Positions 7,228 through 14,904 of a stretch of DNA of 64,000 nucleotides are shown in pieces. A program made the translations under genes and the position numbers. The DNA lies in NCBI GenBank assembly GCA_964535215.1, contig CAZHST010000012.1:1-64000 (forward strand), given 5' to 3'. The stretch is from JACQHM01 sp964535215 (GTDB lineage: Bacteria; Methylomirabilota; Methylomirabilia; Methylomirabilales; JACQHM01). The stretch's first letter is position 1; each line of letters opens with the position of its first letter. The notes beneath the pieces are model-generated. The model was not told the origin of the DNA and did no database searches. It was given only the letters and a program-made list of their open reading frames with translations.

Positions 7228-8592
7228 ATGAGAGAGCAACCAGAGCTCACGATCGCTCCTTTTCGAGCGGTGCAATACAACCCGGCGAAGGTGGGAGAGC
7301 TGGCAGGAGTGGTGGCCCCGCCCTATGACGTCATCTCCCCCGACGGGCAGCTCCGGTACTATGCCCGTCATGAATATAACGTCATCAGGTTGATTCTCGG
7401 TCGAGATCTCCCCGGGGATGATGAGCGCCTGAATCGGTACACGAGGGCAGGGGAGTTCTTCCACCGGTGGCTTGAGGAAGGGATCCTCATCCAGGATCCC
7501 GTTCCCTGTTTCTACCTTTCCGAGCAGCGTTTCACCCATCCCCGGGATGGGAGGGAGCGGCGAAGGCGGGGACTCATCACCCTCGTCCGCTTAAGCCCTT
7601 ACGAGGAGGGGGTTGTCTTTCCCCATGAGGAGACCCTTTCCCAACCGAAGCGGGACCGCCTTTTCCTCCTGCAGGCCTGTCAGGCCAACCTGGACCCGGT
7701 CTTCGCCTGCTACCCTTCCACCGTTGAGCCCGTGGAGCAGGTCTTCGAGGAGGTGATGGCGGGGGAGGCCTTTATCGATCTCACTGACGAGGAAGGGGTC
7801 CGCCACCGGCTCTGGCGGCTTTCTGACCCGGCGAGGATTCGTCAGGTAGCGAGGGCTTTCACGGGGGAGAAGGTTTTCATCGCCGATGGCCATCACCGCT
7901 ACGAGACGGCCCTTGCCTTCCGGGATCAGCGTTTAGCCACCGATCCGGCTCCTCCTCAGGTCAAAGCCAGAAGATCCTACAACTACGTCATGATGACGCT
8001 GGTCTCCGCCCAGGATCCGGGTCTCGTGATCCTCCCGACCCATCGTCTCCTCCGAACGTATCCTTTCTCCACCACCGATCGGTTCCTGGAGGCGGTGGGC
8101 CGGTTCTTTGACATCCAATCTAGACCCCTTCGAGAGGAGGGAGAGATCAGAAGGGTTCTGGCGGAGATGGAGGAGTTGGGGGAGGGACGTCGGGTCATCG
8201 GGATGTCTGACGGGGCGGGCTTTTCCCTCTTCCTCTTGAAGGATGAAAGACTCCTAAGGAGCATTGGGGGGAGACCAAAAGGCGCCCCTTGGACGGATGT
8301 GGCCCTCCTTCATTATCTGCTGATCGAGGGGATCCTTGGCCTGCGAAAGATTTCGTCGGGAGAAGGGGAGATCGCCTATACGCGGGACGCCATTGAAGCC
8401 ATCCGCCTCGTCCGGCAAAGGGCGTACCGGTTGGCCTTCTTCCTAAACCCTACCAAGATCTCCGAGATCCAAGCAACAGCCTTAGCCGGTGAACGCCTCC
8501 CGCCCAAGTCAACCTTCTTCTATCCGAAGCTCTTAAGCGGCTTGGTCTTCTACAGGCTTGACCCGAACGAGCCGGTGGAGCCCCTCCTGTAG
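7228..8592 (+). CDS. DUF1015 family protein
   Basis: A 454-residue protein covering the full DUF1015 family. It opens with LTIAPFRAVQYNP and VVAPPYDVI, and contains the family hallmark FIADGHHRYETAL near the middle, followed by a C-terminal segment ending near FYPKLLSGLVFYRL. The family is often annotated as a putative HTH or SerC-associated protein, but its biochemical role is not established. It stands alone here, behind its own promoter and a leader hairpin, and converges with cysE. The start at 7228 fits the family N-terminus although no strong ribosome site precedes it. Confidence 0.9.
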   Translation: MREQPELTIAPFRAVQYNPAKVGELAGVVAPPYDVISPDGQLRYYARHEYNVIRLILGRDLPGDDERLNRYTRAGEFFHRWLEEGILIQDPVPCFYLSEQRFTHPRDGRERRRRGLITLVRLSPYEEGVVFPHEETLSQPKRDRLFLLQACQANLDPVFACYPSTVEPVEQVFEEVMAGEAFIDLTDEEGVRHRLWRLSDPARIRQVARAFTGEKVFIADGHHRYETALAFRDQRLATDPAPPQVKARRSYNYVMMTLVSAQDPGLVILPTHRLLRTYPFSTTDRFLEAVGRFFDIQSRPLREEGEIRRVLAEMEELGEGRRVIGMSDGAGFSLFLLKDERLLRSIGGRPKGAPWTDVALLHYLLIEGILGLRKISSGEGEIAYTRDAIEAIRLVRQRAYRLAFFLNPTKISEIQATALAGERLPPKSTFFYPKLLSGLVFYRLDPNEPVEPLL

Positions 8593-8597
8593 CCTTA

Positions 8598-8616
8598 CCA
8601 TTCCCGGCGGGAATGG
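8598..8616. terminator. Hairpin between convergent DUF1015 and cysE genes
   Basis: CCATTCCC (8598-8605) and GGGAATGG (8609-8616) form an 8-bp perfect stem with a 3-nt loop, 6 nt after the DUF1015 stop. There is no T-run on either strand, so it may be a weak or Rho-assisted bidirectional stop. Confidence 0.4.
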
Positions 8617-8640
8617 CCCCAGGGGCTCCTGATCTTTCCT

Positions 8641-9342
8641 CTAGAGCTGGTGGCTGGAAGCCTCCGGCTGAAGGCTGGCGGAGGAACGAGAAGGGGGGAG
8701 TCCGCATTCGCGCTTCAACTCGTCCAGCTCTTTTTCCAGTTGCTGGACCCGCTCGAGCAGACACTGGAGACCCTTGGCGACCGGATCGGGGAGGTCCGTC
8801 ATGTCAAAATCAGTCTCGACCCGCCGGCCGTCCCGAAAGGTCACCCGTCCTGGGACGCCGACGACCACCGAGTTCGGAGGAACCTCTTTCACCACCACGG
8901 ACCCCGCGCCGATCTTGCTGCCGTCCCCTACCTTGAAGGGACCGAGGATCTTCGCCCCCGCCCCGATGATCACGTTGTTCCCGATGGTTGGATGCCTTTT
9001 CTTCTTCTCCAGGCTGGTCCCGCCAAGGGTAACCCCCTGATAGATCGTGACATTCTCCATGATCTCTGAGGTCTCGCCAATGACCACCCCCATCCCGTGG
9101 TCGATGAAGAGGCCGGGGCCTATTTGAGCCGCAGGATGGATCTCGATCCCGGTGAAGAAGCGACCCAGATGGGAGACGAAACGGCCCAGGAGCTTCAGGT
9201 GATGGGTCCAGAGCCAGTGGGCGAGCCGATAGCACCAGAGGGCATGGAGGCCGGGGTAGCAGAGGATGACCTCCAGGGCATTCCTGGCGGCGGGGTCCCG
9301 CTCCAAGGCTGCTTGGATATCCCTCTTGAGGGTCCTGAACAT
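8641..9342 (-). CDS. cysE: Serine O-acetyltransferase
   Basis: A 233-residue protein of the short EpsC/CysE type. A helical N-terminal part (MFRTLKRDIQAALERDPAA) precedes a left-handed beta-helix of hexapeptide repeats: IEIHPAAQIGPGLFIDHGMG, VVIGETSEIMENVTIYQGVT, and the HPTIGNNVIIGAGAKILG region. The catalytic His lies in IDHGMG. It acetylates L-serine with acetyl-CoA, the first step of cysteine synthesis. It follows the DUF1858 gene on the same strand by 97 nt. The C-terminal tail after about residue 205 is encoded by a repetitive tract (8641-8699) and looks like an add-on rather than part of the conserved fold. Confidence 0.94.
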   Translation of the reverse strand: MFRTLKRDIQAALERDPAARNALEVILCYPGLHALWCYRLAHWLWTHHLKLLGRFVSHLGRFFTGIEIHPAAQIGPGLFIDHGMGVVIGETSEIMENVTIYQGVTLGGTSLEKKKRHPTIGNNVIIGAGAKILGPFKVGDGSKIGAGSVVVKEVPPNSVVVGVPGRVTFRDGRRVETDFDMTDLPDPVAKGLQCLLERVQQLEKELDELKRECGLPPSRSSASLQPEASSHQL

Positions 9343-9439
9343 CTCTCACCCTGCCACCGCCTGTGAGATCTTGGGCGTTAAGGGGTGGGGGCTTGGATTC
9401 TCCCATCCCTTCTCCCCCCTAGCCCCTAACCCCTGAACC

Positions 9440-9643
9440 TTAATTCTGGGCGGCGATGCTTTCGTTCAGCTCCCTGACCAGTTGATCGGCATCGAGGCCA
9501 TGGACCCTGGCCCCGGTCGCGACGTCGTCATACTGCGAGGCTGAGCACCCCATGCATCCGATCCCGTAGCGGGTAAAAACCGGGATAGTCTGCGGATACC
9601 GCATCACCACCTCTTCGATGGTCATCTCTTTGGTGATCCGCAT
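9440..9643 (-). CDS. DUF1858 domain protein
   Basis: A 67-residue protein that is essentially one DUF1858 domain: ITKEMTIEEVVMRYPQTIPV, then GIGCMGCSAS with a CxxC pair, then a helix ending ELNESIAAQN. The family has a paired-cysteine motif thought to bind a metal or undergo redox, often linked to ScdA/hybrid-cluster or sulfur-related proteins. A good ribosome site (GGAGGAGGAAGG) precedes the ATG. It lies directly upstream of cysE and probably shares the promoter at 9778-9806, which hints at a sulfur-related role. Confidence 0.88.
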   Translation of the reverse strand: MRITKEMTIEEVVMRYPQTIPVFTRYGIGCMGCSASQYDDVATGARVHGLDADQLVRELNESIAAQN

Positions 9644-9777
9644 GGTCCTTCCTCCTCCTCGGAAGGCCGGTGAGCCTCAATCCTCCAGTGAAGGCAACCC
9701 CCTAACGTAGGCGTTCAGCGTAAGGCCGATTCCCGATGGTTCAACCCTGACCGCTGAGGGCTGGGCGCTTACTTGTG

Positions 9778-9806
9778 AGCATAGACCCAGGAGTGGTCCC
9801 TGTCAA
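9778..9806 (-). promoter_or_regulatory. Promoter of the DUF1858-cysE unit
   Basis: On the minus strand TTGACA (9806-9801), 17-bp spacer, TATGCT (9783-9778). The first gene starts 135 nt downstream. Nothing else was recognised in the leader between. Confidence 0.6.
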
Positions 9807-9826
9807 GCCTTTTCCAAAACCAGGGA

Positions 9827-9922
9827 TTCAGCCGTCAGCTCTCAGGATTTGGGATTGCAGATTTCAGATAAAGTATGCCCCCACCTTTCCATCCGAAATC
9901 CCAAATCGGCAATCCAAAATCA
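9827..9922. repeat. Dispersed palindromic intergenic element, copy 1
   Basis: Shares with 60341-60446 the words TTCAGCCGTCAGC, ATCCGAAATCC and AATCCAAAAT in the same order; the last two are spaced 20 nt apart in both copies. The left part (GGATTGCAGATTT) and the complement of the right part form an imperfect hairpin. AT-rich compared with its surroundings. It lies between two minus-strand genes and has no coding capacity. A small mobile or REP-like element is the best guess. Confidence 0.65.
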
Positions 9923-9924
9923 GG

Positions 9925-10626
9925 TCAACGAGGGGGTTTGGGCGGCCCCAGCTTTGAGTTCTTCATGAGGTATTGGACAACGCCGGCAATGAACCGATGG
10001 CGGTCAGGCCAGGAGGCCAGCTCATTGGGGTCAAAGGCGATCCCCACGACCAGGCCGGAACCAACCTGCTGCTCGGCGATGAGGGGGGCAGGGAACCCAG
10101 CCCTTCCCCCGCCGGCGTACTGAAGGATCTCCACAGCCCCGGGCTTCGGGTTCATATCGTTAAACCCCCCGATGGGGGGAAAGGTGACGCCGGCAATGGC
10201 CGGATGGCCAGCCTGAAGAGGAACGGGTACCCGAAAGGCTTTGAAGGTCCAATCGTTTGCAGCCCGGATCGTGAAGGGGAGGAGGGGAGCGATGGGGTTG
10301 TAGCCACCGCTCCCGAAGGAGTGGGGGCCTCCCGTGATAAGGAGGGCGCCCCCTTTGTTCACAAACTCTGCAAGGCCATCCTGGACTTGGGGGGGAAGGC
10401 TGTCAAAGCCGATGTTTGACAGGATGACCAGGGAGAACTCTGTGAGCTGAAACTCCCCCAGCTCCCGTCGCACCTCAGCCCCCGTAGCAGCCTCCACGGC
10501 AGCCTTAGGCAGGTAGCCGTCACGCCCCAAAGAGAGGATGAGCTTGGGAAGGGTCTCGGCCTCCGAGGCATGGCTTCCCGCGAGGGAGAGGAGGATGAGG
10601 CCCAAAAAGGCTGATCGTGGGTGCAT
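9925..10626 (-). CDS. Secreted glutamine-amidotransferase-like protein
   Basis: A 233-residue protein with an N-terminal signal peptide (LGLILLSLAGSHASEAE), so probably periplasmic. The motif KGGALLITGGPHSFGSGGY is that of the putative glutamine amidotransferase domain (PF07090-like) often found at the end of VWA-domain membrane proteins. A beta strand (FSLVILSNIGFDSLP) and HPAIAGV follow the same fold. No catalytic Cys is visible at the nucleophile elbow, so enzymatic activity is doubtful. A strong AAGGAGGT site (10630-10637) fixes the start. No operon partner is evident. Confidence 0.65.
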   Translation of the reverse strand: MHPRSAFLGLILLSLAGSHASEAETLPKLILSLGRDGYLPKAAVEAATGAEVRRELGEFQLTEFSLVILSNIGFDSLPPQVQDGLAEFVNKGGALLITGGPHSFGSGGYNPIAPLLPFTIRAANDWTFKAFRVPVPLQAGHPAIAGVTFPPIGGFNDMNPKPGAVEILQYAGGGRAGFPAPLIAEQQVGSGLVVGIAFDPNELASWPDRHRFIAGVVQYLMKNSKLGPPKPPR

Positions 10627-10658
10627 ACAGACCTCCTTGGAGGAATCCCTTGAGGGTA

Positions 10659-10687
10659 ACTATACCTTTTCCCTGAGGAGAAGTAAA
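10659..10687 (-). promoter_or_regulatory. Promoter of the secreted GATase-like gene
   Basis: On the minus strand TTTACT (10687-10682), 17-bp spacer, TATAGT (10664-10659), followed by a strong ribosome site and the start codon within about 35 nt. Confidence 0.5.
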
Positions 10688-10727
10688 GGGGGGTCCCTTT
10701 CTCCCCGCCTCGGGTGCAAAAAAATAC

Positions 10728-10756
10728 TTGACAACGGGGGGGGCGACCGTTTATCG
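10728..10756 (+). promoter_or_regulatory. Candidate promoter of rho
   Basis: TTGACA (10728-10733), 17-bp G-rich spacer, TTATCG (10751-10756), or TATCGT with an 18-bp spacer. The -35 box is perfect and the -10 box weak. Transcription from here would give a leader of about 345 nt before rho. Confidence 0.5.
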
Positions 10757-11108
10757 TTAGCTGTGACCTGGTGAATTCCCCGTGTCTTGAGATGGCGTCC
10801 GGTCTTCAGGTCGGGCGGGGATTGAAACCTCAGAGAAGCGCATTCCTAACTTCCATTCCGTTTCAACTTCCCAAGATCGACTGCACCAGCAGACTTGATC
10901 TGTATGCTTGCTGGAGATCTGTAGCGGACATCCCGTATCATCCTGATCCTTAGAGCTTGCCTCCCCAGGCGAATCTCGTAGGCAGCCGCTTAACCACGCT
11001 TCGTGAACCGTGCCCATCGTGTCGAAGAGCGAACCTCGACAAGATCCTGGTAAAGAGGGACGACGTTTCCCGGTGAAGGGTACCATGCCATCGGGTGAGG
11101 GGGTCTCA
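10757..11108 (+). other. Long untranslated leader upstream of rho
   Basis: About 350 nt with no convincing gene. I see no strong riboswitch consensus and no intrinsic terminator. Short self-complementary stretches exist, for example ATTGAAAC near 10821 and GTTTCAA near 10860. Autogenous control of rho through termination in its own leader is known in other bacteria, and this is a plausible place for it. An in-frame extension of rho starts at 11010 but does not look like Rho sequence. Confidence 0.45.
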
Positions 11109-12356
11109 ATGAACCTTGCGGAGTTGAAGGAGAAGACCATTTCGGAATTGACATCCATTGCCCGTTCCCTTGGGGTTCAAGGGGCAAGTGGTTTACGGAA
11201 GCAGGAGCTGATCTTTAAGATCTTGGAAGCTCAAGCCGAGAAGGATGGCCTGATCTTCGCTGAAGGGGTCTTGGAGGTCCTGGCCGACGGGTTTGGGTTC
11301 CTCCGCTCGCCTGACTACAACTACCTCCCCGGCCCTGATGACATCTATGTCTCCCCCTCCCAGATCCGTCGCTTCGATCTTCGGACCGGGGATACCGTGG
11401 CGGGGCAGGTCAGGCCCCCTAAGGAAGGAGAGCGCTACTTCGCCCTCCTGAAGGTCGAGGCGGTCAATGGGGAGAACCCTGAGTTGGTCAGGGACAAAAT
11501 CCTCTTTGATAACCTGACCCCCCTGTTCCCCAACGAGCGGATCCGCCTGGAGACGACCCCGGACGAGATCTCTATGAGGGTTATGGACTTGATGACCCCC
11601 ATCGGCAAAGGGCAACGGGGCTTGATCGTTGCACCGCCCCGGACCGGGAAGACGATCCTTCTCCAGAAGATCGCGAACTCCATCACCAGGAATCATCCCG
11701 AGATCTACCTGATTGTCCTCCTCATTGACGAGCGGCCGGAGGAGGTGACCGACTTTCAACGATCCGTCAAGGCGGAGGTCATCAGTTCGACCTTCGACGA
11801 ACCCCCAACCCGGCATGTCCAGGTGGCCGACATGGTCCTGGAGAAGGCGAAGCGCTTGGTTGAGCATAAACGGGACGTGGTCATCCTTTTGGATTCCATC
11901 ACCCGCCTGGCCCGGGCTCACAACGCCGTCTGCCCCCCCAGCGGCAAGGTCCTCTCGGGTGGGATTGACGCCAACGCCCTCCAGCGGCCCAAGCGCTTCT
12001 TCGGCGCGGCGCGGAACATTGAAGAGGGAGGCTCGTTGACCATCATTGCCACGGCCCTGATTGATACGGGCAGCCGGATGGACGACGTGATCTTCGAGGA
12101 GTTCAAGGGGACGGGGAACATGGAGGTCAACCTGGACCGGCGTCTGGTGGACCGACGGATCTTTCCCGCCATCGACATCTTCCGCTCCGGCACCCGGAAG
12201 GAGGAACTCCTGCTCACCCAGGAGGAGTTGAACCGGATGTGGATCCTCCGCAAGGTCCTGGGGACCATGGGGGTGGTCGAGGCGATGGAGCTTTTGCTGG
12301 AGAAGCTCCGGGAGACCAAGTCGAACGAGGAGTTCCTCCGCTCCATGAACACTTAG
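11109..12356 (+). CDS. rho: Transcription termination factor Rho
   Basis: A 415-residue protein from the ATG at 11109, which gives the usual Rho N-terminus MNLAELKEKTISELTSIARS. An upstream in-frame ATG (11010) adds 33 residues unlike Rho. The protein has the Rho_N helical domain, the cold-shock-like RNA-binding domain (DGFGFLRSPDYNYLPGPDD), Walker A APPRTGKTILL, Walker B DVVILLDSITRLAR, the Q-loop and R-loop region (SGGIDANALQRPKRFFGAAR) and the arginine finger region DTGSRMDD. Rho is the hexameric RNA helicase that ends transcription. It is followed by its own intrinsic terminator and rpmE. Confidence 0.97.
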   Translation: MNLAELKEKTISELTSIARSLGVQGASGLRKQELIFKILEAQAEKDGLIFAEGVLEVLADGFGFLRSPDYNYLPGPDDIYVSPSQIRRFDLRTGDTVAGQVRPPKEGERYFALLKVEAVNGENPELVRDKILFDNLTPLFPNERIRLETTPDEISMRVMDLMTPIGKGQRGLIVAPPRTGKTILLQKIANSITRNHPEIYLIVLLIDERPEEVTDFQRSVKAEVISSTFDEPPTRHVQVADMVLEKAKRLVEHKRDVVILLDSITRLARAHNAVCPPSGKVLSGGIDANALQRPKRFFGAARNIEEGGSLTIIATALIDTGSRMDDVIFEEFKGTGNMEVNLDRRLVDRRIFPAIDIFRSGTRKEELLLTQEELNRMWILRKVLGTMGVVEAMELLLEKLRETKSNEEFLRSMNT

Positions 12357-12382
12357 CGATCTTCCTTCAGGTCTTCCCCGAC

Positions 12383-12414
12383 ATGCAGCCATAGGACCAT
12401 GGCTGCATTTTTTG
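12383..12414 (+). terminator. Intrinsic terminator of rho
   Basis: ATGCAGCCAT (12383-12392) and ATGGCTGCAT (12399-12408) form a perfect 10-bp stem with a 6-nt loop followed by a run of six T, 27 nt after the rho stop. It is one of the clearest terminators in the window. Confidence 0.9.
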
Positions 12415-12443
12415 TTGTACCCGGGGGGATTTCGAAGTATCAT
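12415..12443 (+). promoter_or_regulatory. Weak candidate promoter for rpmE
   Basis: TTGTAC (12415-12420), 17-bp spacer, TATCAT (12438-12443, five of six to consensus). It directly follows the rho terminator, where a fresh promoter would be needed for rpmE and the genes behind it. The -35 box is poor. Confidence 0.4.
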
Positions 12444-12509
12444 AATTTTCCTAGACCGATGGCTCTTGAGAGCGGCCCGGGCGGTGGGCTTTTCTTTCAA
12501 GGAGGTGCG

Positions 12510-12716
12510 ATGAAAAAGGGTATCCATCCCCCGTACGTCCCTGCCATGGTGACATGTGCCTGCGGCGAGGTTTTCTACACCCGCGCGACCATTCCCAGGA
12601 TCCGGGTTGAGATCTGTTCGAAGTGTCATCCGTTCTTCACCGGCCGTGAGAGGATCGTTGACACCGAAGGGCGGGTGGAGCGGTTCAGGAGGAGGTATCG
12701 TTCGTCAGGGAGTTGA
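12510..12716 (+). CDS. rpmE: Large-subunit ribosomal protein bL31
   Basis: A 68-residue protein starting MKKGIHPPYVPAMVTCACGE, with a second cysteine pair in VEICSKCHPFFTG. This is the zinc-binding (C+) form of L31, which carries CxC and CxxC motifs. The ribosome site AAGGAGGTG (12499-12507) is strong. It is part of the ribosomal large subunit at the intersubunit bridge. The rho-rpmE-prfA-prmC order is widely conserved. Confidence 0.95.
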   Translation: MKKGIHPPYVPAMVTCACGEVFYTRATIPRIRVEICSKCHPFFTGRERIVDTEGRVERFRRRYRSSGS

Positions 12717-12790
12717 AGGCTTAAGCCCCGGGCAAACAGACCTGCCCTGCCGCTGTGGGCTGATGCTTGAGAATGGGTCATCCGATGCCG

Positions 12791-13864
12791 ATGAATTTCC
12801 TTGAAAAGCTCCAGGAGTTAGAGCGGAAATATGAAGAGGTCAGTGCGAAGCTGGCCGATCCCTCGGTCCTCTCCGACCTGCCGGCCTACCAGCAACTGGC
12901 CAGGGCCCATGCCGAGCTCTCCTCCATCGTGGAAACCTTTCGTCGTTACCGGAAGCTCCTCTTGGATATCGAGAAGACCCGGGCCCTCTTCGACGAGGAA
13001 GGGGGGGGAGAGCTCAGGGAGCTCGCTGAGGCGGAGCTTAAGGGGCTGATGGAGCGTCGGGAGGCCCTGGAGCAGGAGCTAAAGCTTCTTCTCTTGCCCA
13101 AGGACCCCAACGATGAGAAGGGGATCATCCTGGAGATCAGGGCGGGGGCCGGGGGGGAGGAGGCAGCCCTCTTCGCCGCCGAGCTGGCCCGGATGTACTC
13201 CCGCTATGCCGAAAGCCAAGGGTGGAAGGTCGAGGTTCTTTCCTCCCATCCGACCGGCATTGGGGGCTTTAAAGAGATCATTCTCGGGATCCAGGGGAGG
13301 GGAGTCTACGGGAAGCTCCGCTTCGAAAGCGGTGTCCATCGTGTCCAGCGGGTCCCGGTGACCGAGGCCAGCGGCCGGATCCACACCTCGACGGTGACGG
13401 TGGCCGTTCTCCCCGAGGCCGAAGAGGTTGAGGTGGCGATTGACCCCAAGGACCTGAAGGTCGAGGTGTTCCGGGCCTCGGGCCATGGGGGTCAGCATGT
13501 GAACGTCACCGACTCGGCCGTTCGGATCACCCATCTCCCCACGGGGATTGTCGTCTCCTGCCAGGACGAGCGCTCGCAGCACAAGAACCGGGCAAAGGCC
13601 ATGCGGGTCTTAAGGGCCCGGCTCTTCGAACGGGCCAAGGCCGAGCAGGAGGCTGAGATCTCAAAGCAGCGACGGGAGCAGGTGGGGACAGGGGAGCGGA
13701 GCGAGAAGATCAGGACCTACAACTTCCCCCAGGGGCGCATCACCGATCACCGGATAGGCCTGAGCCTCTACCGGCTGGAGGATGTCCTGACAGGGGATCT
13801 GGACGAGCTGATCGGAGCCCTGATGGCCCACCATCAGGCGGAACGGCTGAAGGCGGTGGCATAG
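12791..13864 (+). CDS. prfA: Peptide chain release factor 1
   Basis: A 357-residue protein of normal RF1 length. The start MNFLEKLQELERKYEEV at 12791 fits the family; ATGs at 12785 and 12767 are in frame and none has a strong ribosome site. The stop-codon recognition tripeptide is P-V-T (VQRVPVTEASGRIHTS), the RF1 type that reads UAA and UAG. The peptidyl-tRNA hydrolysis motif GGQ is in ASGHGGQHVNVTDSAVRI. The next gene, prmC, methylates that glutamine. Translation of prmC probably depends on this message, since its GTG start follows the stop by 11 nt. Confidence 0.96.
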   Translation: MNFLEKLQELERKYEEVSAKLADPSVLSDLPAYQQLARAHAELSSIVETFRRYRKLLLDIEKTRALFDEEGGGELRELAEAELKGLMERREALEQELKLLLLPKDPNDEKGIILEIRAGAGGEEAALFAAELARMYSRYAESQGWKVEVLSSHPTGIGGFKEIILGIQGRGVYGKLRFESGVHRVQRVPVTEASGRIHTSTVTVAVLPEAEEVEVAIDPKDLKVEVFRASGHGGQHVNVTDSAVRITHLPTGIVVSCQDERSQHKNRAKAMRVLRARLFERAKAEQEAEISKQRREQVGTGERSEKIRTYNFPQGRITDHRIGLSLYRLEDVLTGDLDELIGALMAHHQAERLKAVA

Positions 13865-13875
13865 GGAAGATCGCT

Positions 13876-14826
13876 GTGAGTCCCCTGACGGTTGCTGCAT
13901 GTCTTCAAGAAGCCACGAAGCTTCTCCAGGAGGTGGGGATCGAGAGCACCCATCTCGAGGCCCGGCTCCTTCTCGCCCATGCGTTCCGCGGTGATTCCAG
14001 GGACCCTTTAAGCCTCCTCCTGGATCCCGACCGTCCCCTTGAAGCCGGGGTCCTTGAGCGTTTTCACCGATTGCTCGGCCGGCGACTCCACCGGGAACCC
14101 GTCGCCTATATCCTTGGCGAGAAAGAGTTCTGGTCCCTTCCCTTAAAGATCACCCCTGCCGTCCTGATCCCTCGACCTGAGACTGAGGTCCTGGTCGAGG
14201 CCATCCTCGCATGGCTCCGCCGTCAGGGATCAGCGGCCAGCGGTCAGCGGCCAACGAACCCTGGAGATCCCCACCGGCCCCTGGTCACCGATCCCTGTTC
14301 CTTGGTTGTCGTGGACGTGGGGACCGGCTCGGGGGCCATTGCCTTGGCCTTGGCGGCAGAACTGCCCTATGCGAGGATCTACGCGACCGATCTTTCGGAA
14401 GAGGCCCTTGGGGTTGCCCGGGAGAATGCGGAGGCCCTCCAGCTTGCTGGACGGATCGTCTTCCTCCAGGGGGATCTCTTTGAACCCCTTTCCCGGTTGG
14501 GGTTGGAGGGGAAGGTGGACGTCATCGCGTCAAACCCGCCTTACATCCCCTCGGAAGAGCTTCCACGGCTTCAGCCGGAGCTTCACTACGAACCGAGGAT
14601 GGCCTTGGACGGCGGGCCGGACGGGTTGGCCCTGCATCAGAGGATCATAGCCGAAGCCTCCTGCTTCTTGAAGCCGGGAGGCCTCCTCGCCTTGGAGGTT
14701 GGAGCCGATCAGGCACGGTCGGTCATCAGACTTTTGGAGGAGAGGGGAAGCTACGAGGCTGTTGAGGTCGTCAAGGACTATGCCGGGCACGATCGGGTTG
14801 TCCTCGCCCGGCTCCACCGGGAGTGA
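13876..14826 (+). CDS. prmC: Release factor glutamine N5-methyltransferase
   Basis: A 316-residue enzyme that methylates the GGQ glutamine of release factors with S-adenosylmethionine. N-terminal helical domain, PVAYILGEKEFWSLPLKI, then IPRPETEVLVE, motif I VVDVGTGSGAIALALA, and the catalytic NPPY in ASNPPYIPSEEL. It is about 30 residues longer than usual. The excess lies between the PETE helix and motif I (residues about 115-140), where the DNA at 14227-14290 is a tandem-repeat tract with three 7-bp CAGCGGC/T units. The insertion is in frame and sits in a surface linker, so activity may be kept. Start codon GTG. Confidence 0.93.
   Translation: MSPLTVAACLQEATKLLQEVGIESTHLEARLLLAHAFRGDSRDPLSLLLDPDRPLEAGVLERFHRLLGRRLHREPVAYILGEKEFWSLPLKITPAVLIPRPETEVLVEAILAWLRRQGSAASGQRPTNPGDPHRPLVTDPCSLVVVDVGTGSGAIALALAAELPYARIYATDLSEEALGVARENAEALQLAGRIVFLQGDLFEPLSRLGLEGKVDVIASNPPYIPSEELPRLQPELHYEPRMALDGGPDGLALHQRIIAEASCFLKPGGLLALEVGADQARSVIRLLEERGSYEAVEVVKDYAGHDRVVLARLHRE
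14227..14290. repeat. Wordy repeat tract inserted in prmC
   Basis: CAGCGGC, CAGCGGT, CAGCGGC in tandem (14231-14251), followed by CCACCGGCCCCTGG (14271-14284) and TCAC. The 14-mer recurs at 14861-14874 in the prmC-murA spacer, also near GGTCAC. The tract explains the extra residues of this PrmC. Confidence 0.6.
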
Positions 14827-14860
14827 CCCCTGGCTAGGGATCGGCGAACAGGAGGTCTCT

Positions 14861-14895
14861 CCACCGGCCCCTGGCCCCTGGTCACTGGCCCCTGG
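14861..14895. repeat. GGCCCCTG repeat tract before murA
   Basis: Three copies of GGCCCCTG (14866, 14873 and 14887) follow CCACCGG. The tract shares a 14-bp word with the one inside prmC. It ends 10 nt before the murA ATG and may have displaced a normal ribosome site. Confidence 0.6.
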
Positions 14896-14904
14896 TTTAT
14901 AAGG

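Noticed and set aside
10817..10828. GGGGATTGAAAC resembles the 3' end of many type I CRISPR repeats
   Set aside because: It occurs once; no spaced copies follow and no cas gene is in the window.
11010..11108. Extra 33 residues at the N-terminus of Rho
   Set aside because: The sequence is unlike Rho and the standard start MNLAELKEKT lies at 11109.
11193..12629. Long open frame antisense to rho (minus strand)
   Set aside because: Rho motifs on the plus strand are unambiguous; the opposite frame is a GC-codon mirror with low-complexity composition and no family motif.
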